Made by a program: the position numbers and the translations under genes
Assembly (NCBI GenBank): GCA_020912385.1
Contig: CP087210.1
Location: forward strand, 1,798,001-1,862,000
Direction: 5' to 3'
Source of the DNA: Neofusicoccum parvum
Lineage: Eukaryota > Ascomycota > Dothideomycetes > Botryosphaeriales > Botryosphaeriaceae
Length of the DNA: 64,000 nt
Notes under the pieces: model-generated
Told to the model about the DNA's origin: nothing
The model's database searches: none
The model's input: only the letters and a program-made list of their open reading frames with translations
Part shown: positions 20,640 to 33,821 of the stretch, in pieces
How positions within the stretch are numbered: the first letter of the stretch is position 1
Layout: every line of letters starts with the position of its first letter

Positions 20640-23600
20640 GGCTGTTGGGGGCGAGGGAAAGGGGAAGCGGCCGGGGATTTTTTGGGCGCTGCTTGGCGCA
20701 CATCATGCGGCGCTTCCACCGCTTCCACCGCCGCCGCGACACCACGCCCGAACATCACCACCATTCGACCCCGAGTCTGAACTCAACCCGCCCGGCCAGG
20801 CCTCAACTCAGCCCAGCCACGCTCGCGCTCCGGACGGGCCCGGCGCAGCACCGCGCTGACCGCCTCACTCCAGCACACGGCGGCAGCCAAATCGGAAGCT
20901 TCCCGCCCTGAGCTCGGGCTTGGGCGCAGATGCACAACCCCGCAGGCCGGAATGTCAGAGAATCACCTGCCACCCAGCCTGCCTCAAACTATACACCAAC
21001 TCTCTCACCGCTGCAGACCCTCGCTCCCGCCCTCCATTCAAAGCCCCGGTTGGGCTCTAACGGCGCTTATCGTTGGCATCACCTGAAATGCAAGTCTACC
21101 CAGTGAAGGCACCTTCTCCAACCGGCCGCGGTGGTGTTTTCCTTCTGCCGCCCGACGCGCACTTGTTTCCGTGCTCTTGCCATCATCCTTTCCTTTTCCG
21201 GCAACAGCCAGGAAACTTTTTACAACTTTCCCTTCTCGTCTTGCTCAAAGTCAGACGACTTTGACGTTGCAGATGCCCCAGTGGCGATGCTCCGCTAGAC
21301 GCTGCCACAGCGATAGGATGTCGCGAAGTGGCTGTTTGGGCAATTGGCGGCAAAATAGAGCTGCCGTGTCTCTGCCAACGCACCTTCAGGTCTCCCTCAT
21401 CCCACGCTTCGGAGAGACGCCGTGGGTGACTGATTGGTGCGGACGTCGGCTCAAGCATGCTGCCTCACACGAACTCAACCGTTTCCACTAAAGCTCCGAA
21501 ACGTTGAGTCTCGTCAGCTGAAGCCATGCAGAAGCAGATCTGGCTGAAGAATCACCCGGTCAACACGCAGAGCTGAGTTCGATAATGGCGCACTATTTCA
21601 ACGCATGGGTGGAGACCAACGTAGCAATTGGTCGCTGACCTGCAAAGATGAGTCCCATTGTCTCGTATCCGCGTGGCCTTGCACAAGCATTCCTCGCCCA
21701 CGGCATCCGGCCTTCCAGTTTCGACCTCCAATCCCTTCCAACATGTTCCTTTTCTTTGCCCTGTGATTCTCCATACCAAGCCAGGTGGGCGCAAAGAGGC
21801 CGGCCTAGATCCTCATCCCATTTTTCTCCCACAAACGGCAGGAAGAGGCTATCAACACCTCCAGGCTAAGCCGACTGCACGAGTCAAATCGGATTGATCT
21901 GAGATTTACCACATGCATTCGACTTCGGCACCCCGCTCGAGTCTTCAGATGACCGAAAGTCGACATTGGGATTGGAAGTGTTAAGGTACAGCATCAAGGT
22001 CCACCATTGGTCTGCTCGCTACTTCTTCTGCTTCGTATCGCGGTATAAGACACCAGGATAATTCATCTCATCATTCCAGGCGCCTGCGCACGCACGCCAA
22101 CAAGGGCAGCAAGAAGGGTGGGTTTCTAGCCAGCCACCAAATGACACAAGCGCCCCAGTCAATCTCTTCACAGGGACCCGCCAGCCGTACGGCGTGCAGC
22201 GGGAAGAATTAAGGGTCATCCATGGTCACATCTGCATCCATGGCGACGGCCCGGTGCAGCGCAGGAAGGAGAAATATCCTTGGCCATGAAACGATCAAGC
22301 GATCCTCGCCGTCGCAACCGTTCCATCCTGCCCATCCGTCGTGGTGTCACAGAAGACGGGCCTCGAACCAAGTATCCGCCATTGGACCGCTCCATCACCC
22401 CGCAAAACCTGCGGTGAGCGAGGGGCGGACGCCAGAGAGGAAAGGGTGAGAGCAGCGAGCCTTCACCCCTCACTGCACATTAGCTCTATTGCCGTCTCCC
22501 CGCACCCAGATAAGAGCACAACATCCCCGTAACCTGGTTCCGCCATCCGGGTCGCTATCCGACGTTTATGTGCGTCTGGGTGCGCGTCACTCATCTTGCC
22601 ACCTGCTATCCGACAACGCTGCCTCCCGTTGAAATTTTTTTTTTTTGCAGCTTTACCCCTTGAACTGTGCTCGCATGGCGGAAAGCTGCATTGCATACCC
22701 GAAGTATGGGATAGTCAAAAAAAAAAAAAAAAGCCAGAACACGGGGTCAGGAAGCGGTGTATAGTAAACAAAATCCTGGTCCACGGATGAATCCACGGAC
22801 AATGACATCGAGGAAGAGGTGCTCGATCTCCCATCCTCCTCCTTCGCGCTTCCACTGTAAATCTCCGTGGACGGAGAAATGGACAGCATGTCCTCGGCTC
22901 CTTCCGCCTCGTTTGTGTAACCTGCGACGGCCGGATGTAGGCGCTTTCGAACAGCCTCAGTCACCGTACGTGCTCGCCGGCCGGCCGGCGGCAGCGAAGA
23001 CCTCAACGATATTGAGCACCCAGAACTCTTCTAGCTCGCGAGTCTAGTGACTCGATGGGCGCCGGATCGTCATCGTCCGCGACGATCGCTTGTGGAGAAG
23101 AAGGATGGCGAAAAAACGTTGTTTTGAATTAAACTTTTGTCGCGTGCGGAAGCACGCGCACATCACATTTCGTTTCCCTTTTTCTCTCACTCGATCTCCC
23201 CTTCATCTAACGAAAGCCGCCTCGATGTGTCGAAATGGGGAAATAATGATCTTCTCCGCGGACATATCACACACGAACACTGTCAGCCACTTCATTCGCT
23301 TTTCTCCAATTCGATGGTCCGCATCGTAGATCAGCGGTTCACCGGCTTCCGGTAGGTTCTAAACTTAGATTTTAAGATTTCCCTCTGTTCCCAGCACCGT
23401 TATCATTATCGTTACCTTTCGTATGATATCAAGAGTGACGATCCCTGCTACATTTTAAGGAACTGGTTACGAGGCAGAAAGAATAGCCCACGCCGAGAAA
23501 GATCAAGCCTCAAGCTGGCGAAGCGAAGCAAAGGTAAAAAACGAATCATTCCCCGATCGCAGCTCTCACCAGGAAAAGGATCGTCGTTTAAGCTAGCGAG

Positions 23601-26600
23601 ACGCCGTTCTTCCAACGCCCCTCATTAACACCCGAGACAGACATGACGGAGGCGACGAGGCTTAGATGGAAAAGGCAAAAACGGGCGTGATGGGGGGTGA
23701 GCCCTGTCTTCGAGGAGGAGCGGAACTTTTTACCGCGAACGGTTGGTGTCCGGCACCGACGAGGGGGGCGTTGGGCAGCGGATGCAGCGGGCCGCCCTAT
23801 ACATGAGTTGGGAACGCTTCGCCTCCCGTCACTCCTGCCTAGCCGCGGATTGCATGCGTAGGTGGTTGCGGTTGGGGGGGGGGGGGGGGGGGGGGGGCGG
23901 TCGACGATGTCGTTCCCCCGTCCGGACGGCGGTAAAGCAAGAATGCAGGAAATGAGAAGCACGCTAGCAGGCCGATGAAGCAGATGATGCACCAACGCAT
24001 TGCACGCATGCATGCATGTACACCAAAACCCCCCCGCCAGACCGCCTGTTTGGACGGCGGCTGGCAAGTGTGCGTGCAATCGTGCCTTGAAAAACGCGGG
24101 AGAACTCTTTCCTGACGGCACCTCGCAGCTCCCCTGTGCGCGAGCATGTCAACATGACACAGTAGGGCTCTACACCCTTTTTCTCTGTGCCTTGTACGCC
24201 ATGCAGAGAGTGGAAAGAGCCGTGGAGTAGCAGACGGTGGCGGGAGGCGGAGGAGGGAGGCTCGCATGTTCCGCTCCGCCACGTACCACGCTACACACGA
24301 ACGTCAAGGGAAGGGGCAGCAGGCAGAGCAGATAGATTGAAGGGCCACAAGACCACAAGAGCGAGAAACGAACAATGCGAGAACGGGGCCCAAAGGCCAT
24401 GAGCCAGACAGCGATGCCCAAACATGGGAATTGCAGATCTTCGATGATGTGTCCAACAGCTTTTTGACGCTTCACGATTCGTGCGGTCGATCTACATACC
24501 ACAAACGTACACGTACCAGTCCACGTTCCCTAATCACCCTCGCGATCTCCCCCCGGCTAAGCAGACCTCGAACAGTCGGTGTGTGCCGAAGAGAAAAAAA
24601 AATCAACGGGAGAGAAGGGAAATGACGCGGCTGGTAGTACACGAAGATCGTTTATGTTGCAAAGGGGAGCAAAGAGAAAGGAACCGGTACGTGCAACGGT
24701 GATGCAAAGATGCTGCGGGAAGCCTTAAGCACCCAAAAAAAAAAAAACGTATCCCGTACTCCCCCCATCCCCATCCTTTTCCTCACCGCAGCTTGAAACG
24801 GAAAGGCAGGAACGAAAAAGGCGCAGCAGGGAGAGCAAGCAGGCGGACAGCCAAGGATCCGTGGACAATTAGATGATCAGATAGATCTATGATCCACGAG
24901 ACGGAACGGGGCAGAATGGCAGGCCCGGCGGGATGCTGAAACGAGCGCTGCCGGCATCCGTCTACAACGCCCTTTCCCCTCTGTTCCAGCGGTCTCCTTT
25001 CCAACTGCCGTCGCATGCCTGGGCGCTTGCAGGGCTCGTCGATGCACACATGCATGCACGCATCACCGGCATCATCGGGGCAACGTCAAGATCCAAAAGT
25101 GTTCGTGTATGTCCGCTTGTGTGGGGGCACAGCGGCCGCGAGAGAAAAGCGCACAGAACAAAAGAAAACCCATCACGGGCCGGCGTGACTCAACGACGGA
25201 GTGCGTGTGTGTGGAGAAGGAGAAAAGGCAGCAGTAGCCGCCATGGCAACACCAGATCTGCCGCTAGTGGGCCCCGCCGCCGAGATCGGTGGGTCCTCCC
25301 ATTCTAGTGTGGTGGTTGTTGTACAACCAAGACGGACAACACACACCGAACAAATCGGCCCAGCCATCGTCGTCGACAACGGCGCGTTTCCCCTCTTTCC
25401 ACTCACGCAGAGGCGGTGTGTGTGGGGATGTGGAGTTGTGTGCCGTGCCGTGTTTGGAGGTAGAAAAAAGAGTACGAGTTACGTGGTGGCGTGCGTGCAT
25501 GTATGCAAACCTGACGCGCATGAAGGCGGGATGCACAACCGGGATAAGGCAGACAGCCGGCATGGTACATACATGATTTTTTCCTCCTTCTTTCCTTTTC
25601 TACCCGGAGAGCATCCGTTTCGTTGACGCGCGTAAGGCCCCAGTACGAAAACATACGTCTGGGATGCGGGTCTGCGGAAACACGGGCAGAGACGCGACTG
25701 TGGTGTTATCTTGGTTGGCCTTACAGAAAACGCACATGAAGCTGCTGAGGGAGTGGTGGCATCTTCCCAGCCTCCCAGCAGCAAAAAGGTCATTGCGCAG
25801 CACAGCCCACCTCTCGAAAGGGCGCTTGCTCTTCCCCAATTCGGCTGCTGACGCTGATGTGCGTTGTTGTCTCTTGGTTGGCCTGCTTGCCTTTTCAGCT
25901 CTCCCAGTCGCCAGCGATGGTCGTACTTGGGCGTTGTGTATGCGATGCAGTAGTTGCTGCAGCCCGCTCTAACCCCTCACGGGCCATTGAGAGCATGATC
26001 CTTGAAGGTTGGCCTGCATTAGCCAGAGCGACCGGCAGGAAAGGAAGATCCCTCCCCGTCCGCATGGATGAACGACGATGGAACAGTTCCATGAACGAGA
26101 ACGTTATGTAACATGGACCGGGGACAAGGAAGGACAAAGTGGGTATCAAGGCAACTTGTGTTTTTTTTCTTTTCGTTTTGTGAGCTGTCATATTTTCTTG
26201 TTTACCTCGTCGTCCTCTTGTCGTTTCTCGGCTTTTTCTCGCCGCTTCTCTTTTCCCCTGTTTTGTCAGTGATGAGACGGTGAGCTTTTGGAAACTTTTC
26301 AATGCAGGCGGAATGGGAATGGTTCCGGGAACAAGGGGGGCTGGCAGGGTTATCTCATCCTTGTCTTTGCTTTTGGCTATGTGACATGATATTGGTAGCA
26401 TACCTGCCCTCTTCTCGCAAGTGAGATGATACGTCGACGGATGTGGAGCTGATGGAAGTTGGATGATCCGGGAAAGGGGAGACCAAAAATATTTGACGCT
26501 GGGAATTTCTCCGCGAAACCCATAGGAGCGCATAGGAAACAGGCGTGAGATAAAAAGTTGCAGCCATAGGAAATTTGGACCAAAAAGTATATAGAACTCC

Positions 26601-26799
26601 AAGGAAACGCCCTCAACCCCAAAACCGGCCACCCAGTGCCATCCGCAAAGTGGAGCCCGCTATTTCGCCGATGGGAGTAATTCAAATCGTCATGGTATAG
26701 TACGCTTGCTTCCGGTGTCGAATTCGAATGCGTCGTCTCGTGTCGCTATCGGCCGTGTCTCTGTCTTTTTTGGTTTCACTCCCGGTGTGTGGCTAGATT
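20640..26799. other. Long gene-poor intergenic stretch (left part)
   Basis: Over 6 kb with no convincing protein gene. It contains A/T homopolymers near 22,630 and 22,720, a 24-G run at 23,874-23,897, and many short ORFs without family resemblance. The longest, a 245-codon minus-strand ORF (25,895-26,632), has no recognisable domain. Another minus-strand ORF (22,653-23,006) has an acidic Ser-rich stretch that runs into a poly-T tract. This stretch could hold long UTRs or non-coding transcripts, which cannot be told from sequence alone. Confidence 0.4.
23874..23897. repeat. 24-bp poly-G homopolymer
   Basis: An uninterrupted run of 24 G on the plus strand (poly-C on the minus), in non-coding DNA. 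The exact length may be affected by sequencing. Confidence 0.85.
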
Positions 26800-27256
26800 C
26801 TACACATGTGCTGCAGCGGGCCTGCCGACTGCTGTCCGCGCTTGGGTCTTGCTGCGACAGTCGCCTAGTGGAAACAAAAATGATGTATCAGCTGCCGTGT
26901 GCCTCCCCGTGCAGAGCACAGTCAAGTTGCTGCTCACCGCATAGCTCGTCCAGCCGGTATTCTCTGCCACAGGAAAACAAATCAGCATGGTCATTCGCGG
27001 CGCAGTTTGTGACGCGGTCATGTGGTTGGATGGGTGATCTGTGGGGTTGCTTGCGTGGCATGGCACCTGCGTGAAGAGACAAGCGCGCGGGTATGTTGGG
27101 GCGGATTTTTTGTGTGTGTGCGGTACGGTGAATTACTCACATGGCGACTACATTGGCCGGACATCTGCGGTGTGTCTCCTGGTACTTGATGCACCAAGCG
27201 CGCACGGTGAAGCGCAGATGCGAGCACTTGTAGTGGACCTGGGTATAGTCACACAT
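26800..27256 (-). CDS. Small Cys/His-rich conserved fungal protein
   Basis: Three exons, 27256-27141 (116 nt), 26963-26938 (26 nt) and 26864-26800 (65 nt), give only 68 aa. The introns are 177 and 73 bp with GT-AG ends (gtgagt...ggcag; gtgagc...actag). The protein starts MCDYTQVHYKCSHLRFTVRA and continues with WC, Y..TH.RCP.NVVAI, EYRLDELCGDCR and a short basic tail. Eight Cys/His positions spaced C..C.H...C..H...C...C..C suggest a small zinc-binding fold. Ascomycetes commonly have small proteins with this MCxYTQ...C.H.R...WC start, of unknown function. The split codon across intron 1 gives Ile in NVVAIEYR, and the microexon joins ELC to GDCR; this junction sense is the main support. RNA evidence would settle it. 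Confidence 0.72.
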
Positions 27257-30200
27257 GGTGCTGGGGAGCGGAAGCAAGGGAGGACGGGTGGTGAGGGCGG
27301 AGGTAGTGCGCTGAGAGAGGATCGCCCCGGAGTGGGTATTCAAGCCGTTATCGGTGGACAGCAGGCGGCAATGGAAACCGTGGCCAGGAACACGCGGGAT
27401 TCCCCAAGACTGTGCGAAGGTGGGTAGTGTTATCCAGAGGCAGAATGCGCAGTTGACGCTTGTGACGATGACGGCGGTAGGCGGATGCGGCGCAGGTAAT
27501 CCCAGGGAGTCGACTGGAGGATCTTGTTTGGATGGATCAATAAGGGCAGGCCGGTGCACAGTGCAGGACGGGAGGGCTTATGTATGTACGTACATTCGTG
27601 CCTTGATTTTTGGGTTCGCTTCCACACCAGACCGGGAAGGACCGTCGGGGGATGTCGGCTGCCAGAGTATGCTGCCTTCTCTTTGGTAGACTTGCAGGCT
27701 AGTGTAATGCAGGGAAAGGTCGTGGCAAGCCTGGTAACAGGTAGCAGGTAGCAGGATGGCAGGGAAGTGATGAAGCGCAGGGCGGGATGGCGGCAGGACG
27801 GTACTAGGTATAGAATTTATGACGAAGACAATGTATGGGTCTGGCGTGAATGCTGGGAATGGACTCTTGTGCTAGCGGAAAGTGGGAACCATGCAAGCTT
27901 TTAGCTTCCGCAGCCCTTGCCGCGGATGCATACACCTTACAGGGCACAGGGCTGGAAGGGGCTCGGGCTGGGGATCTGATGTGATGATGGTCAGTGGTGG
28001 TCAGGGCTTTAAGGATGACGCTAGTATCCATTCGATCTTTTCCTACCTCAGGGCCTAGGCCACCGCACTGTCTTGGCCACCGTAGCTGCGCTGTTCCGGT
28101 TGGTGGATGCCGTGGTGGTGCGGTCTGGGGGGCCGGCCGGTGCTCAGCCCTGTGCCGCCGCTGCAGATACACCAGGCGAAAGATTGCTCGCGTGCGCGTG
28201 CGCTTCCGGGACGGACGATGGCGAACCCAACAAAGTGCGGACCCGGACCCGTTCGCCGTCTGTACGCGTGAAGCTTCTGGAAGGCCGGGTGCAGGGTTCG
28301 AGGGCTAGCGGTACCGCATAACCCGGAATTACAAGAATAAAGACGCAAGAGGTGTACGGAGAGCAAGTCAATCAGGCCGCTGCAGAAAAGGTGGCGCCAG
28401 CACAGGTCGGGTTCAGAAACGGCCGGCTCGCGGAACTCCGCCGTGTCACTTCGTGCTAGCTGTTACAGTGGGGGAGGGGTAGAGGGAGGGGTGGCGGTAG
28501 TTTGGGTGCAGATGAGCTGGGGGGTGGAAGGAAGCGATGAGCGAAAACGGCGCGCGTCGAGTGGTTTGTGCGATGGAGCTAGAGGACGAGCAGGCGCAGC
28601 GAGGAGCAGAGGGAAGTCAAAACCAGGACATTGACCAGAGCGCCGAAGCGGGAAGGGATGTGCGCGTGTGTAAGTTGTGTGTGTATCGTACGGTGGTTAC
28701 GCTAGCCATCAACCTGATGTGAAGCATCGCGGAGCGGAAACGGCAGCGCTAGCAGGACGGCGCGAGGCGGGCCTGATTGGCGGACACAAGAGAAAAGGAC
28801 TTCTGGAAGAGACAGCGAGCGTCAAGTCTGGACGCCGAGCTGGCCATGCTTCAGGCTCTGTTTCCCTTTGGCTGATTAATTTAAGGATCAGAGGGAAAAT
28901 TCCACGCGGACAGCTCACACCCCTGCCCGGCTCCCTGACGCAGTGCTGCAGGCGATGATTTGCCCCAGGGTCGAGCAGCGAGTGATTTGCAATTGCAGCG
29001 TCAGCAGCCGGGACGGGACCGGGGCTGGCCTGAAGCAAGGCAAGCAGGTGTCAAGAGCAGCGCCATGGCACACGTTACGAGGAAGCGGGCGTGCCTCCGG
29101 ACAACGACGGATGCCAAACAACCTCAGCCTGGGCCGCAGCCAAGAACGTTTTGGCCCATGCCCATCCAGAGTTGATGAGAGGGCTCCCGCGTGCCGAAGC
29201 TCATGGCAGGTTTCGAGTCACGACCGGTCCCTTCCGAGCAGCCCTGGACCTGGGATCTGAGAGTTTCGTTCTCGGCGCGGCCAGTGAGCGGACGGCATGG
29301 CCAACTCCAAACAGCTGATTTTTACCTCGCGTGTGGGGTCTGGACGACGCGGCACGCGGTGCGGCCAGCTCTGGTCGGCGGGCAGGCTCCGGCGGCGTCT
29401 ATTTGGCCACACGCGCACGGTTGGCGGGCCAGGACGCTCGAGCAGGGGAGCGAGGCTGAGGAGATGAGCGGGCGGGCGAGCGTTGGCAGCTGCTTGGAGC
29501 GGGCCGGCCGAGCTACTGTAGGCACCCGAGCAGCACCAGCTGGCGGAGGCTGCGGGTCGGTGCAAATCGGCATCTGGCAGCAGCCCTTCCAGCGCGCCGG
29601 ATCGTGCTGCGCTGGCTGCAGCAAGCCCGACGCGAAAAGCCGGCAGTGAGGGATCGGCTGGTGGTTGATGCCTAAGGAGGCAATCTGATCAGCACACAAG
29701 CTCGGCCGTGGGCCAGTTACGAGGCGCTGGCCTCAGGAGCTGCGCCAGGACCAGGGCTGTGCGGAAGCGGCCTGAGCAGCTCGCCCAGCGGCGAAATGGC
29801 AGACGCGCAGACTTGGGCGCCGTCGATCCGCACGCGCAAGAGTGAGTCGCGGCCCTGGGCGGTGGTCTTGTGATGGCAGCCGTGGGACTCGCGCATGCCC
29901 GGGCTGCGACTCCGATACGAGCGCACGCGGCTTGGCCCAGGGGCGACTATCGCGAGAGGCGTGGCCTTAGCTGCCGCGGCGGAGCGGTCGGGAGGCATCA
30001 GCTGGCGCTGGGCGACGAGGCGTTCGCGGTGGTTTGATGAGAGTGGTATGGGTTGGGCGCCCACGAGTAAGGCCGCGATCGCATCTTGCCTCCTGAAACC
30101 GATCAGATGGCGGATGACACAGGCAGCTCTGCGGTGTTGTAATGAGATGGCGTGGTTGCTGTTGGGCGAGCGCACCCAGGCGATCCATGCGAAGAAGGTT

Positions 30201-31844
30201 GACGCGCAGGAGCGTTGAACTCAAATTGTTGCCGCTCTGGGCTGCTGCGGCTCTCTGGCGACGCTGCCAGGCCTCGCCGCGCGCCCCCGACCGCCCTGTC
30301 CCTGCCGCGCGCGCAAGCTCCAAATCACACCAGCCGAGGCCCGCAGGCCAGGCGGCGCGTCGCCTCGCGCTGGCGCGCGGTGGTGCCTGCGGCTCTCGAC
30401 GCTTGCGTCAAAGACTGTTTCGACGACGATCGCCGTTGAGGCTGTGCTGCATGCCGCACCGCTCTGGCGCTGCCTGGCTGCCTTCGTGCCCAATCTTCCC
30501 CGCAGCGCCGGCGATCGTGAAGCCGCGGCAGCGCGCGCAGCACCAGCACCAGCACCTGCATGTCCGCGCCTCTGCACGGCTGCGTGGCCGAGGACCGCGC
30601 CTGCCCGCCGCCCGCCGCCCGCGCGACTCCTTCCAGAAGCCGCGTCCGCCGCCTCGTTTCCAATGCGACAGGCACAATAATCAGCCTTGAAGAGCGCCAC
30701 CACGTGGACCATGTTCGCCCGGCCCGGGGGCGCCATTGGTCGCGTCCGCGTCTCAGCTTTGTGTATGATTTTCTGCCAGCCTTCTATCTGACGCCAGCCC
30801 TGCTGTGATCCGCATGTTTCAGCCAAGCCGAGGGCCGGCCCCACGCGCAGCGTGCAGCTCACGCCAGACTGATGGGGCAGGTCGTCGAAAGAAGCACCTG
30901 CGAAGAAATGTCAAACGCAAGCGCCCTGTTTGACGCCGTGTTTCCTGCAGCCCCCCAAGCAGCGCTGTCGGAGGTATATGGGCCAGCGGCCAGCCCTGCA
31001 CCTGCGCCCGCATGCGTAGGGCGCGGCAGAGCCCCGGGAAGGATTGCATTGATGAACCTTGCTGAGCAACCCCAAACACGGGGAAGCATGCTCCCGCCGG
31101 TCCGCAAGCTGCATGCGCGGTGCGTTGGGCAGGTTTTATGCATCTTTTGCCGGACGCGGGCCTACGCCATCCGCCCGAGAGCCCAAGAAGCTCCCGCCGT
31201 CGTCTCCCCCAACGTTGTCGTCAGCGGCCAGAGGCGGCACATCAGAATCCTTCCACCCCCTCATCATCCCGAATCCCAGACGCGCCTCCTGCGAAGATCA
31301 GACCATCGGCATTTGCACACCGCCAGACCTACCTTCGCGGGTGCGGTCAGCAGGTCATCGGACGGGACGGGAAAGGGAGGAACCGCCTCGGAGTTGCTCT
31401 CTTTAGTCCTCCCGAGCCCACGCAAGCTTTGGGCTGAGAAATTTTTTCTCTCCCTCCGGATGGAACTGCTCAAAGGAGCATCCCGAGCGGGTGTGCTTCG
31501 TACACGCATTCGCCCTCGGATTGATCGGCTTCGGCTTTGCAGGATTTCTCATTCGAATTACATCGAGCTACATGCAGTAAAGCTGAAGACATCTACGTAG
31601 ACAAGGTATCTGCGTATACAACTCCAAGGGGAGCAAAAATCGATCCAACGAACCCACAACACCTCGCGAAACGACGACCAATGTTCCCTTTCCCAGCAAA
31701 CGACACGGAAAAGGAAATGCCTATGATGCGAACCAATGTGCAATGCTCATCATCATGACTACGTTAAACACCCATGTGCTCCCTTCTACGCCTCTAAATC
31801 CCACCGGCTTTTAGTCTTTTGTTCTTCTCACCGGTACGAGCTGT
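27257..31844. other. Long gene-poor intergenic stretch (right part)
   Basis: About 4.6 kb upstream of the small Cys/His-rich gene, reaching the glycerol kinase stop. ORFs are plentiful but Arg/Ala/Pro-rich and overlap on both strands. The longest (30,872-31,600 plus, 242 codons) shows no domain. The part near 27,257 should contain the small gene's promoter. I see no RNA gene or repeat family. Confidence 0.4.
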
Positions 31845-33821
31845 CTAGAAGTCGTCGGCGCCATCGTCGGCGTCTAGCCAGCCGCGGCACATCTCGACAG
31901 CGCGGCTCCACTTCTTGAACATCTTGGCGCTCTCGTCCTTGCTGATGTTGGGCTCGAAGATGACACGGTCCTTCTGGTTGATGTCCTTGAGCTCGTCGAA
32001 CTCCTTCCAGATGTCCACGGCGAAGCCTGCCGCGATGGCCGCGCCCAGGGCCGTCGTTTCGCGCATTGAGGGCCGGTTGACGGGGATGCCGATGATGTTT
32101 GCTTGGGTCTAGAGTGCACCGAATTAGTAACTGATCTGATCTCATCGGCTGATTTTCCTCGATAAAGTGCTTGCGCGAGCTTCATCTGAAGGCGGGGCAA
32201 GGGAAGAGAAGGGATTAAGGTTGCGGTTGCGGTCCGATTCTGCCTGACTTACCTGCATGCATAGCTCCGATTTACTCATGCCACCGTCGACGGCTAACTC
32301 GCCGAGCTTGTGTCCACTGTCCTTCTCCATGGCGTCGAGGATGGCCTTAGTTTGGAAACATGTCGCCTCGAGGGTCGCTCTCGCGATGTGGCCACGCTGG
32401 GTGTGCTGAGTAATGCCGAAGATGGTTCCCTTCGCATCGTCGATCCAGTAGGGTGCGAACAGACCGGAGAAAGCGGTGACGAAGACGGTGCCGCCGTTGT
32501 TCTCGACGCTCGCTGCCAGCTCGCCGACCTTGTCCGAATCACGGATGAAGCCCAGGTTGTTCATCAAGAACTTCACGCCCGAGCCGGCCACGGCGATGCT
32601 TCCCTCCAGCGCGTACACGGGCTTCCTTGACCGACCGAAGTCGTACGCGACGGTTGCCAGCAGGCCGTGCTTCGAGATGACAGGCTTCTCGCCGACGTTG
32701 TAGAGCAAGAAGCAGCCGGTACCGTAAGTGTTCTTCGCGTTGCCCGGGTTGAAGCCTTGCTGACCGACGAGCGCAGCGGACTGGTCACCTAGGCAGCCGG
32801 CGATCTTGACGCCCTTGAGCGGGCCGTCTCTCAGACAGCCGAAGGCCGTTGCGCAGGACGAGGGCACAATCTTGGGAACGTGGAGCTTGCTCCTCTCGAG
32901 CTCGAAGAACTCGAACAGCATGTCATCGTACTCGCGCGTCCACAGGTTCATGAACATGGTACGGGAAGCATTGGTGGCATCAGTCACGAAGATGTTGTTC
33001 TCCTTACCGTTGTTCAGGTTGTAGAGCAGCCAGGTGTCGACCGTGCCGAAGGCCAGCTTGCCCTCGTCGTAGGCCTGTTTCACGGCGGGCACGTTGCGGA
33101 TCAGCCAGACGAGCTTCACGGCCGAGGGGTAGGTCGACAGCGGAAGGCCGCAAATCTCCTTCAGCACCTCGGAGCCCTCCTTCGACTTGAAGTCGCGCAC
33201 CAAGCCCTTGGTGCGCGTGTCGGGCCACGCAATGGCGTTATGCAGAGGCTCGCCGGTCTCAGCATCCCACACCAGAACCGTTTCTCTCTGGTTGGTGATC
33301 CCAACGGCCTTGATGTCCGAGACCTTGTGTCCTAACTGCTCGAACTTCTTGGTCGCCTCCTCGATGCACTCCTTGACTGTTTGTACGAGTTCCCACGGGT
33401 CGTGTTCGTGCCACCTGCACGAGCAATCACATGTCAGCGCTCAGTCCCCTGCCGGCCCCACAAAACCACCGCGCGCCATAATTTCTCCGTGCATCGAGAA
33501 AAAAAAAGTTGGGGAAAAAAAGATAAACGGTAGGTAGGGCTGAATAACTCACCCAGACTCGGGGTACTTCTGCGTGAATTCAATCTGGTGCATCGCGACG
33601 GGCGTGCCCGTGCCGTCGAAGATGATGAAACGCGAGCTCGTGGTCCCCTGATCAATGGAGCCAATGAAGAACTGCTCCATGCGCTTCTCGTAGCTGTCGC
33701 TGCGAGGCATGCGCATGCTGCCTCGCCGCGCCTTGATCTCGGTGCCGGCGCCTTCCATGGGCGGGTTGGCCGTGGGCTCGTGCGTCGGCAGGTCGTCTTG
33801 GGAGACCACAGCGGCGGCCAT
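31845..33821 (-). CDS. gut1: Glycerol kinase
   Basis: Three exons, 33821-33553, 33414-32253 and 32108-31845, give 564 aa. The introns of 138 and 144 bp are GT-AG, longer than most in this window. It is an FGGY-family ATP:glycerol 3-phosphotransferase, the first step of glycerol use, in the cytosol or at mitochondria. The phosphate-binding start GSIDQGTTSSRFIIFD lies near residues 54-69, after a fungal N-terminal extension of about 50 aa. Further motifs are VGITNQRETVLVWD, AIAWPDTRT, TDATNASRTMFMNL, GDQSAALVGQ, NTYGTGCFLLYNVG, APYWIDDAKGTIFGI, and AVDGGMSKSELCMQ joined by splicing to TQANIIGIPVNRPS. All catalytic blocks are present, and the C-terminal ETTALGAAIAAG segment completes the second domain. 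Confidence 0.96.

Noticed and set aside
25895..26632. A 245-codon minus-strand ORF downstream of the small Cys/His gene
   Set aside because: Possibly just the 3' flank. The translation has no recognisable domain, and its composition changes abruptly along its length.
27257..27559. The in-frame upstream extension of the small Cys/His gene's first exon
   Set aside because: The upstream residues lack the conserved character of the family, which begins at MCDYTQ, so the start at 27256 is preferred.
30872..31600. A 242-codon plus-strand ORF in the gene-poor region
   Set aside because: No domain, Pro/Arg/Ser-rich composition, no promoter or splice context, and it ends in AT-rich sequence with no family resemblance.
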